Assembly: GCA_000402295.1 (NCBI GenBank)
Contig: AQRW01000164.1
Span: 1 to 33,636 of the forward strand
Direction of reading: 5' to 3'
Source: Candidatus Aerophobus profundus SCGC AAA252-L23
Lineage (GTDB): Bacteria > Aerophobota > Aerophobia > Aerophobales > Aerophobaceae
Length of the DNA stretch: 33,636 nt
The notes under the pieces: model-generated
What the model saw: only the letters and a program-made list of their open reading frames with translations
Database searches by the model: none
Told to the model about the DNA's origin: nothing
Position numbers and translations under genes: made by a program
In this document: piece after piece, positions 8,237-16,000 of the stretch
How positions within the stretch are numbered: the stretch's first letter is position 1
Layout: the number at the start of each line of letters is the position of its first letter

Positions 8237-9082
8237 TCACTTTCCTTCCGGGTTTCTCCTGTAATTAAGGGCAATTTTTTCCTCTTTAACGAACCTTTTC
8301 TGTCTTTGCATCAGTTCGTCAAAATCTACCAGATGACCGTCAAAGTCAGGGCCATCCACGCAGGCAAATTTTGTTTGACCTCCAATCTTAACCCGGCAAG
8401 TGCCACACATTCCTGTAGCGTCGAGCATAATGGGGTTGAGGCTTACTATAGTCTTAATTTTGTATTCTTTGGTAATGTGGCAGACTGCTTTCATCATGGG
8501 GATTGGACCAATGACTATTGCTTCGTTGATAGATTTACCGGTTTCGAGGATTTTCCTTACCAGATCAGTGACGAAACCGTGATGTCCAAAACTGCCATCG
8601 TCGGTGCTGTAATGGATTTGATTACTTATCTTCTCCATCTCTTCCTGGAAAAACATAAGTTCTTTGCTGCGAGCTCCCATTACGGAAATAACCTCATTTC
8701 CTATTTCCTTATGTTTTTTTGCTTCAGGATAAAGGAGGGCTACTCCCACTCCTCCTCCTACACATAGTACCGTTCCTATTTTCTTAATAGGAGTAGGAAT
8801 ACCCAGAGGTCCTAAGACATCCTCAATAAACTGGTTTTTTTCCATCCGGCACAACTCTCCAGTACTCCGACCGGCATCCTGAACTACTATGGTGATACTA
8901 CCTCTTTTAGTATCATGGCAGGCAATGGTTAAGGGAATACGTTCTCCCTCCTCATTAATGCGGATGACCACGAATTGACCAGGTCGACACCGGGCGGCGA
9001 TCAAGGGAGCTTTTAAGGATAAGAGTTTAATACGGGGTGCTAGATTTCTCTTTTCTATAATTCTGAATTTCTTGGTCTTCAT
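8237..9082 (-). CDS. NfnA-like ferredoxin:NAD(P)H reductase subunit (FAD, NAD-binding, [2Fe-2S])
   Basis: A 281-residue flavoprotein of the family that includes NfnA, sulfide dehydrogenase subunit beta and the electron-transfer subunit of dihydroorotate dehydrogenase B. It has an FAD-binding RIPLTIA (49-55), a Gly-rich CVGGGVGVALL nucleotide segment (107-117) and a C-terminal [2Fe-2S] site. That site, LDATGMCGTC plus Cys241, shows the Asp-Cys-Cys-Cys pattern (Asp221, Cys226, Cys229, Cys241) known from NfnA. Such subunits normally sit beside an NfnB/GltD-like partner; none is adjacent. The closest GltD module is fused within the formate dehydrogenase operon at 16001-19138. A GAGGAGG RBS and a strong promoter lie upstream on the minus strand, so the gene is independently transcribed. 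Confidence 0.88.
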   Translation of the reverse strand: MKTKKFRIIEKRNLAPRIKLLSLKAPLIAARCRPGQFVVIRINEEGERIPLTIACHDTKRGSITIVVQDAGRSTGELCRMEKNQFIEDVLGPLGIPTPIKKIGTVLCVGGGVGVALLYPEAKKHKEIGNEVISVMGARSKELMFFQEEMEKISNQIHYSTDDGSFGHHGFVTDLVRKILETGKSINEAIVIGPIPMMKAVCHITKEYKIKTIVSLNPIMLDATGMCGTCRVKIGGQTKFACVDGPDFDGHLVDFDELMQRQKRFVKEEKIALNYRRNPEGK

Positions 9083-9112
9083 TTGTCCTCCTCATATCAG
9101 CACATTAAGGAC

Positions 9113-9140
9113 ATAATAGTAAAATCTGTTCGATGGTCAA
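9113..9140 (-). promoter_or_regulatory. Promoter for the NfnA-like gene
   Basis: On the minus strand TTGACC (9140-9135) and TATTAT (9118-9113) are 16 bp apart. The start would be near 9106, about 24 nt before the ATG at 9082, with GAGGAGG in between. Confidence 0.7.
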
Positions 9141-9213
9141 ACTAGTGCCGAGCGCCTTGTTTAGCTTTTCACTTCAGCGAGGGACATTCTCCTGGAGCGA
9201 CTAGTCACGCAAC

Positions 9214-9273
9214 GGAATCAACGGTTTCAACGAAATGAACCAAACGAACGGAATGAACCAGAGGAACCAAATG
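9214..9273. repeat. Degenerate T-poor tandem repeat upstream of uvrA
   Basis: A run of about 60 bp built from variants of CGAAATGAACCAAA and CGGAATGAACCAGA with almost no T on the plus strand. Units are imperfect with no fixed period. On the minus strand it would encode GSFRSFGSFR-like residues, an artefact of the repeat. It lies between the divergent promoters of the NfnA-like gene and uvrA. Confidence 0.6.
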
Positions 9274-9288
9274 TGCCAAGTGTTTTGT

Positions 9289-9316
9289 TTGACTTGGTCG
9301 GTAAAAAGCATAAAAT
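9289..9316 (+). promoter_or_regulatory. Promoter for uvrA
   Basis: TTGACT (9289-9294) and TAAAAT (9311-9316) are separated by 16 bp. The start would fall near 9323, leaving a very short leader before ATG 9336. It overlaps the region an upstream in-frame ATG (9273) would translate, supporting the later start. Confidence 0.7.
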
Positions 9317-9335
9317 AATAGTTTGGGTGACTAAG

Positions 9336-12209
9336 ATGAGCCAGGAAAAAATAATAATAAAGGGAGCCAGGGAACATAACCTTAAGGGACTAGATGTTGA
9401 AATTCCTCGCAACAAACTAATAGTAATTACCGGACTTAGTGGATCGGGAAAATCTTCCCTGGCTTTTGACACTCTTTATGCTGAAGGACAGCGCCGTTAT
9501 GTGGAATCTCTTTCCAGTTATGCCCGACAGTTTTTGGAACAAATGTCCAAGCCCAAAGTGGATTATGTTGAAGGTTTATCTCCGGCCATCTCCATAGAGC
9601 AGCGGAAAGCGTCCAGTAACCCCCGTTCCACGGTGGCTACCCTCACCGAGATCTATGATTACCTGCGACTCTTGTTTGCTCATATGGGAATTGCTCACTG
9701 TTACCGTTGTGGACGAAAGATTTCTCCCCAGACTATTGAGAAGATAACTGATCAAGTAATGAGTTTCCCCTCTGGTTCAGCGATACAAATTCTTTCCCCC
9801 CTTGTTCGGGGCAGAAAAGGTGAATACCGAGAACTAATAGAGCAAATAAGACGAGAGGGATACTTGAGGATTCGGGTGGATGGAAAAATAAGGGTTCTGG
9901 ATGAGGAAGATATTTTTTTGAACAAAAACAAAAAGCATACCCTGGAAGTAGTAGTTGACCGGCTTGAAGTCAAGAAAGGTATCGAGTCAAGATTGGTCGA
10001 TTCTCTGGAGTTAGCCAGTGAGCGGGCTAATGGTCTGGTCATTGTTACCAAGAAAATCGAAGATAAAGAAGAGGAGTATATCTTTAGTCGTCACTTTAAT
10101 TGTCCTGAGTGCGGGATTAGCTATGAGGAGATTTCTCCCCGGATGTTTTCCTTTAATAGCCCCTATGGTGCTTGTCCTGCCTGTAATGGATTGGGAACTC
10201 GGCAAACCGTTGATCCGGAATTAGTGGTGCCGGATAAAGAAAAGAGTTTGGGAGAAGGAGCCATTGCTCCCTGGGAGGAAGGGGTTGGATTCTATCGGTG
10301 GGCTCGTACTGCCTCCAGGTACTATTTTAGGCAATTTTCTGCCTTAGCTAAACATTATAATTTCTCTCTAGATACTTCCTTTAAAGATCTTTCTCCGAGG
10401 ATTCAAAAAGTTATACTCTATGGGTCTGACTCGGAAGAAATTGAATTTACCGGAAGAAGAGGGGATGAGATTTATCATTATTCCACTCCTTTTGAAGGAG
10501 TTGTTCCTAATTTGGAGAGAAGGTACCGGGAAAGTAATTCTGAGTATGTTCAGGAAGAAATCCACAAGTATGTTCGGGAAACCCCTTGTTTTCAATGTGG
10601 GGGGGCTCGCCTGCGTCCGGAGAGCCTGGCGGTCACCTTAAGGGGACGGTCCATTTATGATGTGGTTAAAATGAGTATTAAGGAAAGTCAAGATTTTTTC
10701 CAGCGAATTAGACTCAATGCACGGGAGAAGCTGATTGCGGAAGACATTGTTAAGGAAATAAGAAAAAGGCTGGGATTTATGGTCAGCGTGGGACTTGGCT
10801 ATCTTACTCTGGACAGAAGGATAGGGAGTCTTTCGGGGGGAGAAGTTGAGAGGATACGTCTGGCTACTCAGATCGGCTCCGGATTAGTCGGGGTTATTTA
10901 TATTCTTGATGAACCTACTATTGGACTTCACCAGAGAGATATAGGAAGACTTCTGGATACTCTTAAGCAATTGAGAGATCTGGGAAATACTATAATTATA
11001 GTGGAACACGATCGTTCCACTATCGAAGCAGCCGACCACATTATTGATTTAGGACCGGGAGCAGGAGAACATGGAGGGGAAATAGTAGCCCAAGGTTCTT
11101 TGCAGGATATAATTTCTTCTCCTTACTCACTTACCGGTAAGTATCTCAAGGGGGAACTTAAAGTTTCTCTACCTGTTTGCCGTCGTCATCCGTTGGATGA
11201 TCATTATCTTAAAATTGTGGGAGTGTCGGAGCATAATCTGAAGAGTATAAACGCAGAAATTCCGCTGGGTACCTTCACCTGTATCACGGGAGTCTCTGGT
11301 TCAGGTAAGAGTACCTTAATTGAGGATGTTTTATACAAGGCCCTGGCTGTGCATTTTTATAAAAGTAGGGAGAAGCCGGGGAAATTTGAGCGTCTGGAGG
11401 GACTTGAATATATTGACAAGGTAGTGGTAATTGATCAATCTCCCATTGGCAGAACTCCCCGTTCCAATCCGGCTACCTATACTGGACTTTTTACTCCGAT
11501 TAGGCAGCTTTTTGCCAAAGTAGAGGAAGCCAGGATGAGAGGCTACAATCAGGGAAGATTCAGTTTCAATGTCCGCCGGGGAAGATGCCAGCAGTGTCGG
11601 GGAGAGGGGATGATAAAAATTGAAATGCAATTCCTTCCCGATGTTTATGTTCCCTGCGACGCTTGCAAGGGAAAAAGGTATAACAGGGAAACCCTGCAAA
11701 TAAAGTATAAGGGTAAGAATATCGCTGAGATTCTGGGAATGACCGTGGAGGAAGCTCTGCAGTTTTTCCGTCGGATTCCTCAGATAAAATTTAAGCTTAA
11801 AACCCTTTATGATGTAGGGTTGGGTTATGTACATCTGGGGCAATCTGCTACTACTCTGTCCGGAGGAGAAGCCCAACGGGTGAAATTATCCAAAGAGCTT
11901 TCCAAAAAAGGAACGGGTAGGACTCTGTATCTTCTGGATGAGCCTACTACCGGTCTACATTTTGCGGACATTGAAAAACTTGTTGATGTGTTAAATCGAC
12001 TGGTGGACAAAGGTAATACTGTGGTAGTTATTGAACATAATCCTGATGTAATAAAGGTAGCCGATTATGTTATCGACTTGGGTCCGGAGGGAGGGGATGA
12101 AGGGGGAGAGATTGTAGCTTGCGGGACTCCGGAAATGTTAACTCAAAATCCTCGTTCTTACACTGGAAAGATACTTAAAGAGGTATTCTCTAAGGACTCG
12201 CTTTTTTAA
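9336..12209 (+). CDS. uvrA: Excinuclease ABC subunit A
   Basis: Damage-recognition ATPase of nucleotide excision repair, working with UvrB. With the start at 9336 the protein begins MSQEKIIIKGAREHNL, the usual UvrA N-terminus, and has 957 residues. An in-frame ATG at 9273 would add 21 non-family residues and lies upstream of the predicted transcription start. Both ABC halves are present: GLSGSGKSSLAFDT and GVSGSGKST Walker A loops, two signature motifs (SLSGGEVERIRLA and TLSGGEAQRVKL) and two Walker B segments ending in LDEPT. Zinc modules appear as CYRCG, CPECG/CPACNG and CQQCRGEG/CDACKGKR. It is complete. Its 3' end overlaps the convergent larE gene by 20 bp. Confidence 0.97.
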   Translation: MSQEKIIIKGAREHNLKGLDVEIPRNKLIVITGLSGSGKSSLAFDTLYAEGQRRYVESLSSYARQFLEQMSKPKVDYVEGLSPAISIEQRKASSNPRSTVATLTEIYDYLRLLFAHMGIAHCYRCGRKISPQTIEKITDQVMSFPSGSAIQILSPLVRGRKGEYRELIEQIRREGYLRIRVDGKIRVLDEEDIFLNKNKKHTLEVVVDRLEVKKGIESRLVDSLELASERANGLVIVTKKIEDKEEEYIFSRHFNCPECGISYEEISPRMFSFNSPYGACPACNGLGTRQTVDPELVVPDKEKSLGEGAIAPWEEGVGFYRWARTASRYYFRQFSALAKHYNFSLDTSFKDLSPRIQKVILYGSDSEEIEFTGRRGDEIYHYSTPFEGVVPNLERRYRESNSEYVQEEIHKYVRETPCFQCGGARLRPESLAVTLRGRSIYDVVKMSIKESQDFFQRIRLNAREKLIAEDIVKEIRKRLGFMVSVGLGYLTLDRRIGSLSGGEVERIRLATQIGSGLVGVIYILDEPTIGLHQRDIGRLLDTLKQLRDLGNTIIIVEHDRSTIEAADHIIDLGPGAGEHGGEIVAQGSLQDIISSPYSLTGKYLKGELKVSLPVCRRHPLDDHYLKIVGVSEHNLKSINAEIPLGTFTCITGVSGSGKSTLIEDVLYKALAVHFYKSREKPGKFERLEGLEYIDKVVVIDQSPIGRTPRSNPATYTGLFTPIRQLFAKVEEARMRGYNQGRFSFNVRRGRCQQCRGEGMIKIEMQFLPDVYVPCDACKGKRYNRETLQIKYKGKNIAEILGMTVEEALQFFRRIPQIKFKLKTLYDVGLGYVHLGQSATTLSGGEAQRVKLSKELSKKGTGRTLYLLDEPTTGLHFADIEKLVDVLNRLVDKGNTVVVIEHNPDVIKVADYVIDLGPEGGDEGGEIVACGTPEMLTQNPRSYTGKILKEVFSKDSLF

Positions 12210-13044
12210 TTGGTAAGTCTAAGTTCATACTTCCCTGGCGGTATCCCTCCAGATCTAAGGTAATATAAGTATAACCAATATGCTTGAACTTCTCAATCAG
12301 GATAGATCTGATTTTCTCATTAACCAGGCGGCTTATTTGACTAACTGGGACTTCAATTCGGGCCCAGGCTCCGTAGTATCTCACTCTTACCTGAGAAATT
12401 CCCAGAGTTTTGAGGAACGCCTCAGCCTCAGCCACCTTACGCAGAGCCGTTCTGGTTATTTTCGTTCCGTAGGGAAAACGAGAGGCTAAGCAGGCTTGAG
12501 AAGGCTTATTCCAGGTAGGCAAACCCATTTTTCGGGAGAGATTTCGGATCTCCTCTTTACTTAGACCAACCTCTATTAGAGGGGAACGTATTCCGAGTTC
12601 TTTGGCTGCCTGCATTCCCGGACGGAAATCGCCGAGATCATCCAGATTCGATCCATCTACCACAAAATTTAATCCATTCTCTTTAGCCAGATAACCAAGT
12701 TTGGAGAATAGTTCTTTCTTGCAGTAATAGCAGCGGTTGGGAGGATTGGTGAAAAAAGATGGATTGTCAAGCTGAGTTGTGTCAATGATTTGATGTTTAA
12801 CCTGTAGTTTTTGAGTAATCTGTTGGGCTATTTTCATCTCTTCAGGGAGAAAGATAGCTGAACAAGCAGTAACAGCTAAGATTTTATTCTTGTTCCCTAA
12901 CTCTTCCTGGGCAATCTTAAGCAAAAAAGTGCTATCGACTCCTCCGGAATAAGCTATCATCATACTTTTCATCTTCCGAAGAGTTTTTTTCAGTTGGATC
13001 AACTTTTCCCCTGTTTCAACTGAGAACCTGGATATGTGGTTCAT
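12190..13044 (-). CDS. larE: ATP-dependent sacrificial sulfur transferase LarE
   Basis: LarE adenylates pyridinium-3,5-biscarboxylate mononucleotide and adds sulfur during synthesis of the nickel-pincer nucleotide (NPN) cofactor of lactate racemase and related enzymes. The PP-loop SGGVDST is at 33-39, NRCYYCKKELF at 103-113 and PSQACLASRFPYG at 181-193. Cys185 corresponds to the sacrificial cysteine of characterised LarE. Length (284) is typical. LarB, LarC and LarA are not in this window, so the rest of the NPN pathway must lie elsewhere or the protein serves another sulfur transfer. The C-terminal codons overlap uvrA on the opposite strand. Upstream is a family A repeat. Confidence 0.9.
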   Translation of the reverse strand: MNHISRFSVETGEKLIQLKKTLRKMKSMMIAYSGGVDSTFLLKIAQEELGNKNKILAVTACSAIFLPEEMKIAQQITQKLQVKHQIIDTTQLDNPSFFTNPPNRCYYCKKELFSKLGYLAKENGLNFVVDGSNLDDLGDFRPGMQAAKELGIRSPLIEVGLSKEEIRNLSRKMGLPTWNKPSQACLASRFPYGTKITRTALRKVAEAEAFLKTLGISQVRVRYYGAWARIEVPVSQISRLVNEKIRSILIEKFKHIGYTYITLDLEGYRQGSMNLDLPIKKASP

Positions 13045-13080
13045 AACTGTATCCTGGTAATAGTTTAGATTTCACCAAGG

Positions 13081-13177
13081 TAGTTGCAACCTTTAGGTTG
13101 CGCCAATAAACGCAGGCTAAAGCCTGCGGCTACCACTTTCTCTTGGGATACCCGGGTAGGGGAGACTTTAGTCTCCC
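13081..13177 (-). repeat. Family A double-hairpin repeat (A2) plus variant hairpin
   Basis: In reverse orientation it contains GCAACCTTTAGGTTGC (13086-13101), a CGCCAATAAA spacer, CGCAGGCTAAAGCCTGCG (13111-13128) and GGCTACC. It is followed by a related hairpin, GGGAGACTTTAGTCTCCC (13160-13177), next to GGGTAGG. The remaining part of the gap to 13289 is AT-rich with no other signal seen. Confidence 0.8.
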
Positions 13178-13289
13178 ATTTTCTTGTCTCTAAGATATTT
13201 CCAATTTTACCTAAAATATTGGTTTTGTCACATCTTTTTCGCCTTTTTATATTAGCTAAAATTTAATTAAAAGGTTACGGAACAGTTAG

Positions 13290-13317
13290 TTGACAAAACA
13301 CAACATCAGCCTACAAT
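13290..13317 (+). promoter_or_regulatory. Promoter for the 13364-14397 gene pair
   Basis: TTGACA (13290-13295) and TACAAT (13312-13317) are separated by 16 bp, close to the sigma-A consensus. Transcription would begin near 13324. Confidence 0.75.
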
Positions 13318-13363
13318 AGGTGAGTGTCCAGCCAGTTAGAGTCTCCAGCAAAGATGAGGGAAA

Positions 13364-13783
13364 GTGCGATTTAAAGGTGTTCAGGTGAATAGGAAAGTAG
13401 TTTTTTTCCTAATGGCTGTAGTTTTGTTAAGTCTGGGAACTGGTTCCAAAATTTACCTTTATATTTCTCATCCTTCCAAAGAAGGAGAGACTATTCTGGT
13501 AGCTGATGAAAAACTTTTTCTGGACCGGCTGTTCAAAACAGTGAAATCTGAGACCAGAGGAGAATACCGGGGAGTTCCTCTGGAGGCGGTAATAAAACAG
13601 GCGGGAGTCAAAGCCTCGGAGCAGCATACCTATGTCTTATCGGCGGCAGATGGTTACCAGAAAACGGTTGCCTGGGAAGACTTACGACAAGGTCTCCTGC
13701 TCAGGGAAAAAAGGGTGGTGCTTCCCTCGCTGCCCAAACAATACTGGATTAAAAATTTAGCCGGAATTGAGGTAATAAAATGA
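13364..13783 (+). CDS. Membrane-anchored protein with molybdopterin-oxidoreductase-like domain, function unknown
   Basis: A short protein with an N-terminal hydrophobic segment (about residues 10-30) that looks like a signal anchor, followed by an exported domain of ~100 residues. The domain pattern, YRGVPLEAVIKQAGV, a central SAADGYQKTVAWEDL and a terminal YWIKNLAGIEVI, resembles the sulfite-oxidase-type (oxidoreductase molybdopterin-binding) fold. It is far too short for a catalytic enzyme and shows no cofactor-binding Cys. GTG 13364 follows GAGGG with a short gap; GTG 13385 (preceded by AAAGGTG) is an equally good start and would give MNRKVVFFLM. The stop overlaps the next gene's ATG by 4 bp, so the two are translationally coupled and probably act together. 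Confidence 0.6.
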   Translation: MRFKGVQVNRKVVFFLMAVVLLSLGTGSKIYLYISHPSKEGETILVADEKLFLDRLFKTVKSETRGEYRGVPLEAVIKQAGVKASEQHTYVLSAADGYQKTVAWEDLRQGLLLREKRVVLPSLPKQYWIKNLAGIEVIK

Positions 13784-14397
13784 GTAAGGCCAGAATAATA
13801 ACGGGGATTATAGTCTTTGGCTCGGTATGGGGACTGACCGAATGCCTCTTAGGGCAATATCTTCCCGGGGCGGTAATGACCGGACTGATAGCTCTGGGTT
13901 TAATGGCGCTGAGCCGGTCCGTCTATGAACAGAGAGGGATGCAATTGGCTATGGGGGTAGTGGCAGGCGTTCTGAGAGCTACAGTTCCCCTGGGGGAGTG
14001 TGTCTTATGCTCAGTTATAGCTATTGTAGCCGAGGGAGCAATCTTTGAGCTGATTTGGTGGGCTGCCTCCTTGAACCTCAAAAAAGAAAAGAACTTTACT
14101 GTCCTGATAAGTGCGGGAGTGATTGCCGCTTATCTGTGCTATGGGGGAGGCTACGTGATTACTCAAATAGCGACGCCTCTGGTGAGCTCAGTTCCTTTCA
14201 AGCTCAGTGAGGTAGCGATGCTTCTGCCCAAGATTTTCTCCAGGGCTACCCTGGCCGGCTTACTCGGAGGGATCACTCTGCCTGTTTTAGCTAGAGCACT
14301 GGGAATCAAGTTATTCCCGGTAAGAAAAGAGGCATGTTATCCGGTGGCTTCTCTTATTACTGCGGCTTGCTGGATGATTGCCTTATTTCTAATTTAA
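13780..14397 (+). CDS. Polytopic membrane protein, unknown function
   Basis: I do not recognise this 205-residue protein. It is very hydrophobic, with about six or seven candidate helices (near 6-25, 30-46, 53-70, 74-95, 106-130, 155-175, 187-205). Two similar polar spots lie in membrane segments: GLTECLLG (Glu21-Cys22) and GECVLCS (Glu73-Cys74, Cys77), with further acidic residues at 85 and 90. Size and layout resemble small substrate-binding transporter components, such as ECF S-components, but I see no decisive signature. ATG overlaps the preceding gene's TGA. The next gene is a formate/nitrite channel and then formate dehydrogenase. A link to metal, pterin or formate handling is inference from position only. 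Confidence 0.6.
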   Translation: MSKARIITGIIVFGSVWGLTECLLGQYLPGAVMTGLIALGLMALSRSVYEQRGMQLAMGVVAGVLRATVPLGECVLCSVIAIVAEGAIFELIWWAASLNLKKEKNFTVLISAGVIAAYLCYGGGYVITQIATPLVSSVPFKLSEVAMLLPKIFSRATLAGLLGGITLPVLARALGIKLFPVRKEACYPVASLITAACWMIALFLI

Positions 14398-14498
14398 TTA
14401 GTCTGTCTATGGTATGGTAACAGGTAAGTTTTTCTGAAAGTAAAGTTTAAAAGAGTTTTGGGTAGCCGCAAGGAACCCTTTTTTTGGTGAAGATAGAG

Positions 14499-14553
14499 GG
14501 TAGCCGCAGGCTTTTAGCCTGCGCTTATTGGTGCAAGTTAAAGGTTGAGGCTA
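14499..14553 (+). repeat. Family A double-hairpin repeat (A3)
   Basis: GGTAGCCGCAGGC, a T-rich loop and GCCTGCG form the first palindrome; the second arm (GCAAGTTAAAGGTTGAGGCTA) is decayed. A lone GGTAGCCGCA at 14461-14470 is a second fragment. Together they occupy most of the 222-bp gap between the membrane protein and the formate channel. Confidence 0.75.
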
Positions 14554-14619
14554 TTTTTTTGGAAACTAAATTATTAGGCTGATTTAGTCCGATCTTAAGT
14601 TTTGAAAGGAGATAAGAAG

Positions 14620-15402
14620 GTGGCTTTCAAATCACCGCGAGAAATAGTTCAAACAGTTGATGCTGTTGGTTGTGCTAAGGCGAAGCTTTCCTGGAGCCAG
14701 TTGATTGCTCTTAGCTTTCTGGCCGGTGCGTTTATCGCTATGGGTGGCTTGCTGGCTATTGTGGTGGGGGGCGGGATCCCGCAAATCAAGGCAGACAATC
14801 CGGGACTGCAAAAGCTTATCTTTGGCAGTGTTTTTCCGGTCGGGCTGGTACTGGTCGTGATTGGAGGCGCCGAGTTGTTTACCGGAAACACGGCCTGCTG
14901 CATGCCGGCTGTTCTTTCCCGGAGAATAAAGTGGACCGCCTGTGCCAGAAACTGGCTCCTCTCTTACCTGGGTAATTTCGTTGGTTCAGTATTTGTGGCC
15001 GTCGTCCTGGCTTATTTGACTTACCTCTTAGCCAAGGAGCCCTGGTTGAGTGCAACTATTGAGCTAGCCGAAGGGAAAGTACACCAGAGTTTTTGGCCTC
15101 TCTTCTTCAAGGGGATTGGTTGTAACTGGCTGGTTTGTCTATCAATCTGTCTGGCCGTTTCTTCCGATGATATTATCAGTAAGATTGCCGGTATCTGGTT
15201 TCCTATTATGGCCTTTGTAGCACTGGGTTTTGAGCACAGTATCGCCAATATGTTCTTTATCCCGGTGGGTATGTTATACGGTGCCCAGGTGACTTGGGGA
15301 CAGTTTCTTATTGGTAATCTGTTGCCCGTAACCCTGGGAAATATTATCGGGGGCAGCATTTTTGTCGGTTGCTTCTACTGGTATGTTTTCGGGCGGGGAT
15401 GA
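14620..15402 (+). CDS. Formate/nitrite transporter family channel (FocA/NirC-like)
   Basis: A 260-residue inner-membrane channel of the FNT family, which moves small monocarboxylates such as formate, or nitrite or hydrosulfide, as a homopentamer. The conserved ELFTGNT (selectivity loop with Thr) and GFEHSIANMFFIP (with the central His) motifs are intact, as is the C-terminal LGNIIGGSIFVG. GTG 14620 is preferred because AAAGGAGAT lies 6 bp upstream; a TTG at 14602 would start within the RBS. The position 128 bp before a formate dehydrogenase operon makes formate the most likely substrate, by inference. Confidence 0.9.
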   Translation: MAFKSPREIVQTVDAVGCAKAKLSWSQLIALSFLAGAFIAMGGLLAIVVGGGIPQIKADNPGLQKLIFGSVFPVGLVLVVIGGAELFTGNTACCMPAVLSRRIKWTACARNWLLSYLGNFVGSVFVAVVLAYLTYLLAKEPWLSATIELAEGKVHQSFWPLFFKGIGCNWLVCLSICLAVSSDDIISKIAGIWFPIMAFVALGFEHSIANMFFIPVGMLYGAQVTWGQFLIGNLLPVTLGNIIGGSIFVGCFYWYVFGRG

Positions 15403-15465
15403 TGGTTTTGCTTTTATAATGCCTTCTCGCATTTTCCCGTTGCCGGGGATTATTCGCGGCAGTTT

Positions 15466-15515
15466 GGTTACTTTACGGGTAACATATCTGGGTTACCAAA
15501 ATAGTAAAGTTACCC
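15466..15515. promoter_or_regulatory. Clustered GTTACC inverted repeats upstream of the formate dehydrogenase operon
   Basis: Four GTTACC-like half sites lie within 50 bp: GGTTACTTTAC (15466-15476), GGGTAAC (15477-15483), GGTTACC (15491-15497) and GTAAAGTTACCC (15504-15515). The outer pair forms a near-perfect inverted repeat and the inner pair a second one (GGTAAC with GTTACC, 7-8 bp between). The cluster lies 15-64 bp before ATG 15530. It could be an operator or a leader hairpin; the binding protein is unknown and the pattern is not the usual Rex site. Confidence 0.5.
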
Positions 15516-15529
15516 TTGAGGTGAGATGA

Positions 15530-15988
15530 ATGAAAATGGATGATCAAGTAAAAGTTGAGCAGATAATAAACCGTCATCAGGGGGATGATGGTGCTTTAAT
15601 GCCCGTCCTCCAGGAGGTTCAGGAAGTCCTGGGTTATCTACCGGAGGAGATGCTGGTGAAGGTAGCCGAGGGTCTGGAGCTACCCTTAAGTCGAGTATGG
15701 GGAGTAGCTACCTTCTATGGTCAATTCTATCTTTCTCCTCGAGGCAAAAATATCATCAAGGTTTGTCAAGGGACTGCCTGTCATGTGCGGGGTAGCCGCA
15801 GAATTTTGGATAAGATTGAATCAGTCCTGGGGATCCAGGATGGGCAGACCACGCCAGATCTCAAGTTCACTTTGGAGACCGTCCGATGCCTGGGAACTTG
15901 TTTCCTGGCTCCCGTGATGATGGTTAACCGGGATTACTTTGGTAAGTTAACACTGGACAGGATTGAGGGAATTCTTGACCAATTTTAG
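15530..15988 (+). CDS. NuoE/HydA-type [2Fe-2S] thioredoxin-like subunit of the formate dehydrogenase complex
   Basis: This 152-residue subunit resembles NuoE and the small subunits of soluble NAD(P)-linked hydrogenases and formate dehydrogenases. The cluster ligands are in CQGTACHVRG (Cys x4 Cys) and CLGTC (Cys x3 Cys). The N-terminal helical part with VLGYLPEEML and VWGVATFYGQF is typical. It transfers electrons next to the FMN subunit. The GAGGTGA RBS lies 5 bp before ATG 15530, and the next gene starts 12 bp after the stop with GGGGGATGA before it, so the three genes form an operon. Confidence 0.93.
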   Translation: MKMDDQVKVEQIINRHQGDDGALMPVLQEVQEVLGYLPEEMLVKVAEGLELPLSRVWGVATFYGQFYLSPRGKNIIKVCQGTACHVRGSRRILDKIESVLGIQDGQTTPDLKFTLETVRCLGTCFLAPVMMVNRDYFGKLTLDRIEGILDQF

Positions 15989-16000
15989 GGGGATGAACTA

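Noticed and set aside
8225..8767. 180-residue plus-strand frame antisense to the NfnA-like gene
   Set aside because: It is a shadow of a well-supported minus-strand gene with clear cofactor motifs.
9273..9335. Longer uvrA N-terminus from ATG 9273
   Set aside because: The extra 21 residues are unlike UvrA, and the promoter at 9289-9316 would lie inside the extended coding region.
11331..11876. 181-residue minus-strand frame inside uvrA
   Set aside because: It is antisense to a conserved part of uvrA, with no domain signature or RBS.
14602..14619. TTG start for the formate channel
   Set aside because: This codon sits at the ribosome binding site AAAGGAGAT that serves GTG 14620.
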